Source: Sphingobacterium thalpophilum (lineage in GTDB: Bacteria; Bacteroidota; Bacteroidia; Chitinophagales; Chitinophagaceae). Taken from it: a DNA stretch of 35,684 nucleotides. Positions 1-10,394 of this stretch are shown here, in pieces. The position numbers were made by a program, and so were the translations under genes. The stretch spans positions 1-35,684 of the forward strand of contig CALPNW020000009.1 of NCBI GenBank assembly GCA_943325035.2, in the 5' to 3' direction. Position 1 is the first letter of the stretch, and each line of letters begins with the position of its first letter. The notes beneath the pieces were generated by a model. That model worked only from the letters and a program-made list of their open reading frames with translations, was not told the DNA's origin and ran no database searches.

Positions 1-409
1 CTTTGATGAGTTCATTTGCCTTAACCCATTCTTCATCGGAGAGCATTTCAGTGGAAGCGGTGATTACTTCCGGAAGTTTAAGGATGGTACTCAGGATATC
101 TCCCTTTTCCAGGTTCAGTTCATCCGCCAGTGCTGCCACCGGCAGGTAATAGGCTTTTGCCAGTTCCGTATTGATGGTAACCGGTTTATGAGAACCGTTG
201 AGTTTAATGGTAATATTACATTCCACACTGCCTCTCTGCAAACCTTCGTTCAGGGTATTGCGTACTTCAAATTCAAAGGGCTTGAGTAAAGAAGGAATAT
301 TCAGGCGCAGGTCAAACTGTTTTCCGTTGAGCGATTTAACTTCTACCAGAAAATTCTTTTCACCAATAGCTTTCTCAGCCCTTCCATAACCCGTCATTGA
401 ATGTAGCAT
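1..409 (-). CDS. YicC/YloC family protein, partial (C-terminus runs off the window start)
   Basis: Minus-strand translation from ATG at 409: MLHSMTGYGRAEKAIGEKNFLVEVKSLNGKQFDLRLNIPSLLKPFEFEVRNTL..., the characteristic YicC N-terminus (MTGYGRAE...VEVKSLNxKxxDL). Not in the ORF track because it is open at the window edge. Confidence 0.93.
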   Translation of the reverse strand, partial: MLHSMTGYGRAEKAIGEKNFLVEVKSLNGKQFDLRLNIPSLLKPFEFEVRNTLNEGLQRGSVECNITIKLNGSHKPVTINTELAKAYYLPVAALADELNLEKGDILSTILKLPEVITASTEMLSDEEWVKANELIK

Positions 410-458
410 ACTGAATGTGTTGTGTTTTCGTAAAAGTAGTTGAACAAGGGGAGAATTA

Positions 459-1208
459 CTAAAAATCAATGCCAATCCACTTCCGCTTGTTCTTTTCGTA
501 TTTCTCGAAGTTGAACTTATAGAGTTTACCCGGACGATGAGAAACATCCTGTTCCATTTCATTGGTATCAATCAGCAGGTCCATGGAAGCAAATTTCTTG
601 CGAAAATTTCTTCTGTCGAGCGTAACCCCCAAAATGGCTTCGTATAAGTTCTGCAACTCCCGTAAAGAAAATTTTTCGGGCAGCAAATTAAAGCCCAGCG
701 GATGCTCCTGAATTCTTTTTTGCAGCCAGCGATAACAAACATCCACAATTTCTTTATGGTCAAAAGCCATTTCCTTTAAAGAAGCAAAACTAACCCAGCT
801 GAGTTCATTATCATGAATATTCATGGCATGGTGCTGGATGTTCAGCAGCGAACAATAAGCCAGCGTAATAACCCTTCCACCCGGATGACGGTCGGGTCTG
901 CCAAATGCACGCACCTGATCTAGAAAAACATTGGTCATGCCGGTCCGTTCCTTTAAAATACGGTAAGCTGCATCGTCCAGTTCTTCGTTGTCCCGCACAA
1001 AATCGCCCAGCAAAGAATACTTCCCCTGAAAAAGGGCAAGATCACTCTTGATCAGCAATATTTTGAGCTTGCTTTCCTCGAATCCAAATATCACACAATC
1101 CACTGTCAGGGGAACTTTGGGATAAGAATGTACAAGGGGAACTGCGTCATGTATCAGCTGCTGGTCATCCACAGCCTTAACAGGATTTTTTTTCATATGG
1201 AATTTCAT
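459..1208 (-). CDS. NUDIX-domain transcriptional regulator (NrtR/AraR-like), NUDIX domain plus C-terminal winged helix
   Basis: NUDIX fold region GDFVRDNEELDDAAYRILKERTGM with degraded catalytic glutamates, followed by a wHTH-like C-terminus (FSLRELQNLYEAILGVTLDRRNFRKKF) typical of NrtR-family regulators. Confidence 0.82.
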   Translation of the reverse strand: MKFHMKKNPVKAVDDQQLIHDAVPLVHSYPKVPLTVDCVIFGFEESKLKILLIKSDLALFQGKYSLLGDFVRDNEELDDAAYRILKERTGMTNVFLDQVRAFGRPDRHPGGRVITLAYCSLLNIQHHAMNIHDNELSWVSFASLKEMAFDHKEIVDVCYRWLQKRIQEHPLGFNLLPEKFSLRELQNLYEAILGVTLDRRNFRKKFASMDLLIDTNEMEQDVSHRPGKLYKFNFEKYEKNKRKWIGIDF

Positions 1209-1265
1209 TAGGGGAGAGATAGTGGCAAGTACCCTTACAATCGGGCAACAATATACAAAATTTAG

Positions 1266-3410
<2,145 letters not shown>

Positions 3411-3418
3411 AAATACTA

Positions 3419-3480
3419 TTCCCCTCCTGAAAGGCCTGACCGACCAAAGGAGGAAAGGGTGCCCGAAGGGCGGGGTGGTT
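3419..3480. repeat. GC-rich intergenic repeat, copy 1 (inverted relative to the 10223 copy)
   Basis: tcccctcctgaaaggcctgaccgaccaaaggaggaaagggtgcccgaagggcggggtggtt matches the reverse complement of 10223-10288 over most of its length, including the core aggcctgaccgaccaaa. Confidence 0.75.
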
Positions 3481-3493
3481 AAATAAACAGATT

Positions 3494-4165
3494 ATGCTAC
3501 AGACCAGTACGATCAAGTTCTTAAAGAATTTACAAAAGAACAACAGCAAAGAATGGTTCGATAAAAACAGGGCCGACTACGAAACTACCAAAGCCGATTT
3601 TGCGGAACTGGTAACCGGCCTCATTCAATCGATGAGTGCCAAAGACGCAACGATTGCTGCACTCACTTATAAGGATTGTATTTTCAGAATAAACAGAGAT
3701 GTACGATTCAGCAAAAACAAAGCACCCTATAAAAGTTACATGGGCTGCTACCTGGTAAAGGGTGGAAAAAAATCGATGCTGTCTGGCTACTATTTTCATT
3801 GCGAACCCGGAGGTAAAAGTTTTGTGGGCGGAGGACTGTACGGAGCAGAAACAGCGCAGCTAAAAAAGATCCGTCAGGAAATAGATTATAACTGGGAAGA
3901 GTTTAAAGGAATTCTGACCGACAAGAAATTTATAAAAGTATTTGGTGATTTATTGAGAGAAGAAGGCATGAGTCTGGTGCGTGAACCAAAAGGATACGAA
4001 AAAGAAAACCCCGCAATCGACTACCTGAAATTAAAAAGCTGGATCGGTTCTATGCCTCTGTCTGATACAGATTTAACCAATAAAGACCTCGCAAAAAAAA
4101 TCATAGAAGCATTCACTGCCTTGAAACCACTGGTGCTGTTTTTGAACAGAGCGCTGGAGGAATAA
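3494..4165 (+). CDS. DUF2461 domain-containing protein (TIGR02453 family)
   Basis: FLKNLQKNNSKEWFDKNRADYETTKADF...FRINRDVRFSKNKAPYKSYMG: hallmark DUF2461 motifs. Confidence 0.93.
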   Translation: MLQTSTIKFLKNLQKNNSKEWFDKNRADYETTKADFAELVTGLIQSMSAKDATIAALTYKDCIFRINRDVRFSKNKAPYKSYMGCYLVKGGKKSMLSGYYFHCEPGGKSFVGGGLYGAETAQLKKIRQEIDYNWEEFKGILTDKKFIKVFGDLLREEGMSLVREPKGYEKENPAIDYLKLKSWIGSMPLSDTDLTNKDLAKKIIEAFTALKPLVLFLNRALEE

Positions 4166-4220
4166 TGAATAACTTGTATACTCAATTTCTAATTGGTATT
4201 TAAAATAGCATGCATGCCCA

Positions 4221-4370
4221 ATGAAAAAATTCTTACTACTTATCCTGCTGTTAATGTTATTTAATTTGTCAAATGCACAAAATATATATGATGGGTCGGG
4301 CAGACAAATTGGAAGAGCGGATGGCTTAAGAAGAATGCAGAAGATTATTTTTTTCTATTTCTTTATGTAA
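4221..4370 (+). CDS. Small secreted peptide (49 aa) resembling the Bacteroidota 5-fold beta-flower repeat proteins, with one repeat unit
   Basis: ATG at 4221, TAA at 4368-4370: MKKFLLLILLLMLFNLSNAQNIYDGSGRQIGRADGLRRMQKIIFFYFFM. Clear signal peptide, YDGSGRQIGRADG motif and aromatic FFYFF tail. Below the ORF-track length cutoff. Confidence 0.72.
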   Translation: MKKFLLLILLLMLFNLSNAQNIYDGSGRQIGRADGLRRMQKIIFFYFFM

Positions 4371-4379
4371 ATTTATACC

Positions 4380-4829
4380 ATGATCACTAACAAAACCATT
4401 GCACTGATAGCACACGATGCCAGAAAGTCTGATATGATTCAATGGGTAACCCATAATGCCGATACCCTGATGCACAACCAACTCGTTTGCACCGGAACAA
4501 CCGGCGGCCTGATAGAAAAAGCCTTACAGGAATATATTGGCCATCAAACCGAAACAAATGTTACTAAAATGCTCTCCGGACCAATGGGTGGCGACGCGCA
4601 GATTGCCGCAATGGTGGTAGAAGGCAAAATTGACCTTTGTATTTTTCTGATAGACGATCTTACTGCCAATCCGCACGAAGCAGATATCCAGATGCTGCTG
4701 AGGCAATGCAGGTTGCACAATATACCGGTTGCCTGTAACCGGCATTCCGCAGACCTGATGCTTACCTCTACCCTATGGGGCACAAAGTACGCTCCTTCAG
4801 ATCCTACTTACAATAAGTTCAAACGATAA
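4380..4829 (+). CDS. mgsA: Methylglyoxal synthase
   Basis: IALIAHDARKSDMIQWV...CTGTTGGLIEKAL...LSGPMGGDAQIAAMV...FLIDDLTANPHEADIQMLLRQC...IPVACNRHSADLML: canonical MgsA. Confidence 0.98.
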   Translation: MITNKTIALIAHDARKSDMIQWVTHNADTLMHNQLVCTGTTGGLIEKALQEYIGHQTETNVTKMLSGPMGGDAQIAAMVVEGKIDLCIFLIDDLTANPHEADIQMLLRQCRLHNIPVACNRHSADLMLTSTLWGTKYAPSDPTYNKFKR

Positions 4830-4854
4830 ATTTTTTACAGGGATCCGGAAATAG

Positions 4855-6162
4855 TTATTGCCTGCGTTTTACCCGTTGGGTAATAAAATAGATGGCAATG
4901 GTTGCCGCAATAAAAATACCTGTTGAAATAATTTCGGTACGGCTTAAACGGGTTAGTAACCATACGATGGTAATAATGCCGATCACCGGAACGGTGAGCC
5001 CGCCGGGGATTCTGAATGTTTTTTCCGAAACATCCTGCGGTATTCTTCTGAGTTGTATAGTAGACAAAATGATGGCCAGGTAAATAATCAATATGGCCCC
5101 GCTCGCCAGAATGGCCAGTTCTTTAAATCCTCCGGAAATAGAAGCAATAAAAATCAAAGAGGCATAACAGGTGATGGCTACATGGGGTGTAGCAAACTTT
5201 GGATGCACTTTAGTAAGAAAGGAGGGAAACATCCCCTCTTTTGCGCCGGCAAATAATAACCTGGATGTTGTTAAGATATCAGTACTCACATTCCCGTAAC
5301 AGGATACCGCTGCTGCGATCAGCAGGATGGTTGCCCCCACCGGACCAATGATGATCCGGGCAACTGCTGCAAGGGGTGCATCTTTAAACTGTGCCATCTG
5401 CGATCCCAGTACACCCTGTGTTACTACTTGTAACAACAGATAAATCACCAGTATCACTGTTCCTCCTACCAAAATACCCAGTGGCACCGTACGCCTCGGA
5501 TTTTTGATTTCGCCGCTTGCATTTAACGATAACTCAAAACCCGCAAACGCAAAAAATAAGATCAGTGCTGTATCTGCAAATGTTTTAACCGATGGCAGGT
5601 GTTCCCATTGCAGGTTCACCATTTTTACTTTACTGAACCCAAAGAGAATGATGCCAAATAATGGAAGCAGCTTTACTACTGTAATGTATTTTACAAATCG
5701 CATTCCTTCTTTTGCACCCAGTATATTGATCAGCACTACGATGGATATCAGTACAAAAAATAACAATGCCCGCACCAGCGGATTTGTTAGCACCGGAAAC
5801 AATACGGCCAGTGAATCGGCTGCTAAATTCATTAATGCCGCACACGATAAAATACTCCAGCCCAACAGATACAACCAGTTGATCACATATCCGGGAAAAT
5901 GTCCGAAAGCAGCTTCTACATAGGCATACGAGCCTCCGCTGGTAGTTACCCTGCTACCGATTTCTGCATAGCACAATAATATAGCTGCCATCATCATACT
6001 GCAGAACAAATAACCAAAAATTCCAAATGCACCCAGCTCTATACTAATGATTGCCGGTAATGCAAAAATGCCGGCTCCAATGGTTCCGTTCACAATGGCA
6101 ACAGCCAGACCGGGTACATCTACTACCCTGTTTAATCCTTCTTCTGTTGTATGAATAGACAT
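4855..6162 (-). CDS. APC family amino acid permease
   Basis: About 12 hydrophobic segments; VVDVPGLAVAIVNGTIGAGIFALPAII N-terminal APC motif; FAFAGFELSLNASGEIKNPRRTVP. Confidence 0.93.
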   Translation of the reverse strand: MSIHTTEEGLNRVVDVPGLAVAIVNGTIGAGIFALPAIISIELGAFGIFGYLFCSMMMAAILLCYAEIGSRVTTSGGSYAYVEAAFGHFPGYVINWLYLLGWSILSCAALMNLAADSLAVLFPVLTNPLVRALLFFVLISIVVLINILGAKEGMRFVKYITVVKLLPLFGIILFGFSKVKMVNLQWEHLPSVKTFADTALILFFAFAGFELSLNASGEIKNPRRTVPLGILVGGTVILVIYLLLQVVTQGVLGSQMAQFKDAPLAAVARIIIGPVGATILLIAAAVSCYGNVSTDILTTSRLLFAGAKEGMFPSFLTKVHPKFATPHVAITCYASLIFIASISGGFKELAILASGAILIIYLAIILSTIQLRRIPQDVSEKTFRIPGGLTVPVIGIITIVWLLTRLSRTEIISTGIFIAATIAIYFITQRVKRRQ

Positions 6163-6235
6163 TTGGCTGATTCGTTGAAACCAAAAGATAAGTAATTAAT
6201 GAATAATCCGGTGCTATGTTGTTTTTTCCGGTCTT

Positions 6236-7048
6236 TCAATACCTCAGTACATCTGCTGCTGCTTCATCACTCAATAATTTCCGCAGTACCGGATGGCCCA
6301 TCACCTCCGCATAATTCATCCAGGCACCATTGATTCGGATGTACCGGTAAACCAGCCGTATACCATGGCTGTAATCTGCATACCAGTTAACATGCCCGGT
6401 GTACAGGGGTTGTATGGGATGGCCATCGGGCTTATGCCAGCCATATATGGCTACCCGGTTTGTTTTGGAGGAACGGGTCAGCTGATCACTGATGACCACA
6501 TCTTTTTTGATGCCCGCAATCAGTCCTGTTTGTCCTTTTCGCTGTGCTTCTATCAGCTGGTGATGCTGCCACATGGTTAGCGAACTGTCTCTGTAAAGCG
6601 TCATTGGAACCGGTTCCCGCTTTACAGTGGCTGCCGCATAAATATCGTTCACCATTTTACGCGTTGGTAAAAAACAGTGTAAACTGTCTGCAATTACTTG
6701 CGCTGCAATGGGTGTTAACGGAATCCTTGCCCAGTTGTTAGCAGTGCCTACACTTAAATAATCTGCCGTAACAAAATAGGTGGCTTGTATGGTTTGATGG
6801 GTTAGAGAATCGATGATGGAAACACGAACAGGCATCAACCGGTACAGGAACCCAGGCATATTGCCTTGCAGGATCCGGCTGACTGCAAAAGAATCTCTTT
6901 GTTTCCATTGCATGGTCATTGCCTGGCGGTAAAATTCTTCTCCGGTAATATTGTTGGATACCTGTTTTGGCTGCTTTAAGTGCATGACCAATGTACAGGA
7001 CATCGTGCAGGTAACCAGTGCAACAAAACAAAGACGTTGTAATATCAT
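6236..7048 (-). CDS. Hypothetical secreted or lipoprotein-like protein
   Basis: 270 aa; N-terminal hydrophobic segment with possible lipobox (LVTCTMSC); C-terminal GWHKPDGHPIQPLYTGHVNWYADYSHGIRLVYR motif looks conserved, but I cannot assign a function. Confidence 0.7.
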   Translation of the reverse strand: MILQRLCFVALVTCTMSCTLVMHLKQPKQVSNNITGEEFYRQAMTMQWKQRDSFAVSRILQGNMPGFLYRLMPVRVSIIDSLTHQTIQATYFVTADYLSVGTANNWARIPLTPIAAQVIADSLHCFLPTRKMVNDIYAAATVKREPVPMTLYRDSSLTMWQHHQLIEAQRKGQTGLIAGIKKDVVISDQLTRSSKTNRVAIYGWHKPDGHPIQPLYTGHVNWYADYSHGIRLVYRYIRINGAWMNYAEVMGHPVLRKLLSDEAAADVLRY

Positions 7049-7082
7049 TTGGCGTAATAAATGGACGTCTTAAAACTACTGA

Positions 7083-8024
7083 TTATTTAGTATGCAACTG
7101 TTCAAATGCTTCCCCGATGGCTGCAATCACATCGCTGGCCAGTAAACTTTCTACCGACTGAAAACGGAGTGCACAGTTGGCCGCCTGGCCGTGTACATAA
7201 ACACCCAGTATGGCTGCCTGTTCTGCGGTATAGCCCTGTGCTGCAAATGCGGTGATCATTCCTGTCAGGCAATCGCCCGTTCCGCCCTTGGCCAATCCGG
7301 CATTGGTATTGGTATTGAACCATGCTTTGCCTTTTGCTGCAATCAGGGTATAATGTCCTTTTACTACAATTACCCAATCGTGTTGCAGTGATGCGTCCAG
7401 TGCTTTTTGCCAGCGTTCAAATTCATTGGTACTGTTACCGAATAAACGATCGAACTCTTTGGGATGTGGTGTTAAGATGGTATTTGCCGGAACCAGCTTA
7501 CTCCAGCCCTGTTGAACAGACAACCAGTTCAATGCATCTGCATCCAATACCAGTGGTTGCTGAGCCTGTTGTAACAGCTGTTCCATTAATCGGCCGGAAA
7601 CCTCATCCGTTCCCAATCCCGGACCCGCGCCAATTGCCTGGTAGTCTTTCCATAAAATGGTTTCCTGGTTTCTGTTGAGCACCATGGCCTCGGGTAGTGC
7701 AGTAAAAACAATGGCTGCTGTGTTTTCGGGTATGGCCAGCGTTAACAATCCTGCTCCGCTGCGTAAACAGGCTTTGGCAGCAAGCAATGCGGCACCCATT
7801 TTTCCGGTATTGCCTGCCATCAATAATGCATGCCCATACGTGCCTTTGTGCGAAAAGGGTTTACGAGGTTTTAATAAACCCGCCACGATGGATCGGGTAA
7901 GCAGTGTATAGGGAATGTGTACGCTGCTTAAAATAGATTCCATCAAAGCAGTTGAAAGCAAAGGACCATCCTGATGAATGAATGCATCCCAATCCTGCAA
8001 CTGTTTGATGGAAATATTTTTCAT
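7083..8024 (-). CDS. nnrD: ADP-dependent NAD(P)H-hydrate dehydratase (NnrD-type) with a short N-terminal NnrE-like remnant
   Basis: HKGTYGHALLMAGNTGKMGAALLAAKACLRSGAGLLTLAIP, GAGPGLG, LDADALNWL, LTPHPKEF, NAGLAKGGTGDCLTGMI: diagnostic YjeF C-terminal (dehydratase) motifs. Confidence 0.95.
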   Translation of the reverse strand: MKNISIKQLQDWDAFIHQDGPLLSTALMESILSSVHIPYTLLTRSIVAGLLKPRKPFSHKGTYGHALLMAGNTGKMGAALLAAKACLRSGAGLLTLAIPENTAAIVFTALPEAMVLNRNQETILWKDYQAIGAGPGLGTDEVSGRLMEQLLQQAQQPLVLDADALNWLSVQQGWSKLVPANTILTPHPKEFDRLFGNSTNEFERWQKALDASLQHDWVIVVKGHYTLIAAKGKAWFNTNTNAGLAKGGTGDCLTGMITAFAAQGYTAEQAAILGVYVHGQAANCALRFQSVESLLASDVIAAIGEAFEQLHTK

Positions 8025-8029
8025 GATGG

Positions 8030-9019
8030 TTATAATAAGCCGTTCGCGAGTAAATACTCCGCAATCTGTACTGCATTGGTTGCAGCACCCTTACGTAAGT
8101 TATCACTTACAATCCACATATTCAGGGTGTTGGCCTGTGTTTCGTCTCTTCTGATCCTGCCTACAAATACTTCATCTTTTTCATGTGCCCATAATGGCAT
8201 CGGATAGACCTGGTTGGCCAGATCGTCCTGCACGATAATACCAGGTGCAGCAGCCAGCAACGCTTTTACTTCACTCACTTCAAAATCGTTGGCAAATTCT
8301 ATATTCACGCTTTCGCTGTGGCCACCTACCACCGGAATACGAACCGTAGTGGCGGTTACACGAATGCTGTCATCTTGCATGATCTTATTGGTTTCCAGCA
8401 CCATTTTCATTTCCTCTTTGGTGTAACCGTTTTCGAGGAACACATCTATCTGTGGAATCACGTTGAGGTCTATCGGATATTTATAGGCCATTTCTCCTTC
8501 TATTCCTTTGCGCTCATTGAACAACTGATCTACCGCTTTTTTACCGGTACCCGTTACACTCTGGTAGGTGCTCACCACTACCCGCTTGATGGTATATTTC
8601 AGGTGCAGCGGCTGTAGTGCAACCACCATCTGAATAGTAGAACAGTTTGGATTGGCAATGATAAAGTCATCGGCAGTTAATACAGCTGCATTCACTTCGG
8701 GAACCACCAGCTTTTTAGTAGGGTCCATTCTCCAGGCAGATGAATTATCGATCACCCGGATTCCTGCTGCTGCATATTTTGGTGCCCACTCCAGTGAAGT
8801 ACTGCCGCCTGCAGAAAATATAGCAACGGCTGGTTTTGCTGCAATGCCATCTTCCATGCTTACCACTTTGTAGGCCTTGCCTTTAAAACTCACTTCCTTA
8901 CCTACCGACCTTTCTGAAGCTACCGGTACAATTTCTGTTACCGGAAAATTACGTTCAGCCAATACCTGCAACATTTTAGTTCCAACTAAACCGGTTGCTC
9001 CTACTACTGCTACTTTCAT
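8030..9019 (-). CDS. asd: Aspartate-semialdehyde dehydrogenase
   Basis: MKVAVVGATGLVGTKMLQVLAERNFP...IIANPNCSTIQMVVALQPLH (catalytic Cys)...VGGHSESVNIEF. Confidence 0.98.
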   Translation of the reverse strand: MKVAVVGATGLVGTKMLQVLAERNFPVTEIVPVASERSVGKEVSFKGKAYKVVSMEDGIAAKPAVAIFSAGGSTSLEWAPKYAAAGIRVIDNSSAWRMDPTKKLVVPEVNAAVLTADDFIIANPNCSTIQMVVALQPLHLKYTIKRVVVSTYQSVTGTGKKAVDQLFNERKGIEGEMAYKYPIDLNVIPQIDVFLENGYTKEEMKMVLETNKIMQDDSIRVTATTVRIPVVGGHSESVNIEFANDFEVSEVKALLAAAPGIIVQDDLANQVYPMPLWAHEKDEVFVGRIRRDETQANTLNMWIVSDNLRKGAATNAVQIAEYLLANGLL

Positions 9020-9103
9020 TGTTTGTTCCCCCCGTTCTCTCTAAGAGAGATTTTTTTGGTGAATAATATCCCCGGGTTGTTCCCCCGTTAAGGGGCCAGG
9101 GGC

Positions 9104-9136
9104 AAAAAAAAGAGGCCCTCCAATGTGGAAGGCCTC
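9104..9136 (-). terminator. Rho-independent terminator (minus strand)
   Basis: Minus strand: gaggccttcc-acatt-ggagggcctc stem (one G-U pair) followed by TTTTTTTT. Confidence 0.85.
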
Positions 9137-9252
9137 TGTGTGATATAGTTATTATACAAACGTAGAGATACCTTCCGCCTAGCGTGGTTTTTTAATACGT
9201 TTTGTATGTTTATTATTCATCATTGTTGTACGAATATACAGATTTTAGTGAA

Positions 9253-10173
9253 TTATCCGAGTGAGATATCAAAATTCACCAGCTGAACAAATTCCTGCAA
9301 TCTGTTATCTACATCCGTTTTGGTGATCTCTCTCAAACGCTGTGTTCCAAATTTCTCAACACAATAAGAGGCCATCGCGCTTCCGATAATGATGGCTGTT
9401 TTCATATTCTCGAAAGAGATGTCTCTGGTTTTGGCCAGATGACCTATAAAGCCGCCTGCAAAAGTATCACCGGCTCCGGTTGGATCAAATACTTCTTCTA
9501 AAGGCAATGCCGGCGCAAAGAATACTTTGCTCTCATGAAACAGCAATGCACCGTGCTCTCCCTTCTTGATGATCACATACTTTGGTCCCATTTTCATAAT
9601 GGTAGCCGCTGCACGTACCAGCGAATAATCGCCGCTTAACTGGCGCGCTTCGCTGTCGTTCACCATCAGCACATCTACTTTAGCCAGTGTTTTTTTAAGA
9701 TCGTCCATCGCAATATCCATCCATAAATTCATCGTATCGAGTACGATCAGTTTTGGACGGGTTCTTAGTTGATCGATCACGCTTAATTGTACCGATGGAG
9801 CAAGGTTTCCCAGCATCAGAAATTCGCAATCCTGAAAACTTTCAGGAACCACCGGCTGAAAATCGCCCAGTACATTCAATTGCGTTTCTAAAGTATCGCG
9901 GCTGTTCATATCCATGTGATAGCGACCACTCCAGAAAAATGTTTTCTCATCTTTTTTGATCTGAACACCTTCCAGATCTACGCTACGGGCTGTAAGCTCA
10001 TCGAGTTCGGCCTGGGGAAAATCTCCTCCTACCACTGAAATTTGTTTTACAGGTACAAAATTGGTTGCACACCAGGCAATATAAGTACCCGCACCACCAA
10101 TGATTCTATCTGTTTTTCCAAAAGGGGTTTCGATGGCATCAAAAGCCATTGAACCAACAACTACTAAAGACAT
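9253..10173 (-). CDS. PfkB family carbohydrate kinase
   Basis: N-terminal IIGGAGTYIAWCATNF and C-terminal DPTGAGDTFAGGFIGHLA PfkB signature. Confidence 0.95.
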   Translation of the reverse strand: MSLVVVGSMAFDAIETPFGKTDRIIGGAGTYIAWCATNFVPVKQISVVGGDFPQAELDELTARSVDLEGVQIKKDEKTFFWSGRYHMDMNSRDTLETQLNVLGDFQPVVPESFQDCEFLMLGNLAPSVQLSVIDQLRTRPKLIVLDTMNLWMDIAMDDLKKTLAKVDVLMVNDSEARQLSGDYSLVRAAATIMKMGPKYVIIKKGEHGALLFHESKVFFAPALPLEEVFDPTGAGDTFAGGFIGHLAKTRDISFENMKTAIIIGSAMASYCVEKFGTQRLREITKTDVDNRLQEFVQLVNFDISLG

Positions 10174-10222
10174 AGATTAATTTTTTATATAGGCCGCGAA
10201 ATTAGGACATTGAGAGGAGATT

Positions 10223-10345
10223 ACCACCACCCCCTCCCTGCGAGCCACGCTTTCCTCTTTTGGTCGGTCAGGCCTGAAAGGAGGGGAGTATTATGGTATT
10301 GAAACCACCCTGCCCTTCATGCCACCCCTATTGGCAGGAGGGGGA
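10223..10345. repeat. Two adjacent GC-rich intergenic repeat copies (about 10223-10288 and 10301-10345)
   Basis: 10223-10288 ccaccaccccctccctgcgagccacgctttcctcttttggtcggtcaggcctgaaaggagggga; 10301-10345 gaaaccaccctgcccttcatgccacccctattggcaggaggggga. Both resemble the reverse complement of 3419-3480 (aaccaccccgcccttcgggcaccctttcctcctttggtcggtcaggcctttcaggagggg). Confidence 0.7.
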
Positions 10346-10394
10346 TTTGGATGTTGAATTAAAACTAACGATCCGGGAAATAATCAGATATTTT

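Noticed and set aside
198-389. 63-aa plus-strand ORF at the window start
   Set aside because: Lies antisense to the partial YicC gene, which is recognisable on the minus strand.
5504-5923. 139-aa plus-strand ORF
   Set aside because: Antisense to the APC permease; no recognisable domain.
7322-7678. 118-aa plus-strand ORF
   Set aside because: Antisense to the NAD(P)H-hydrate dehydratase gene; no domain.
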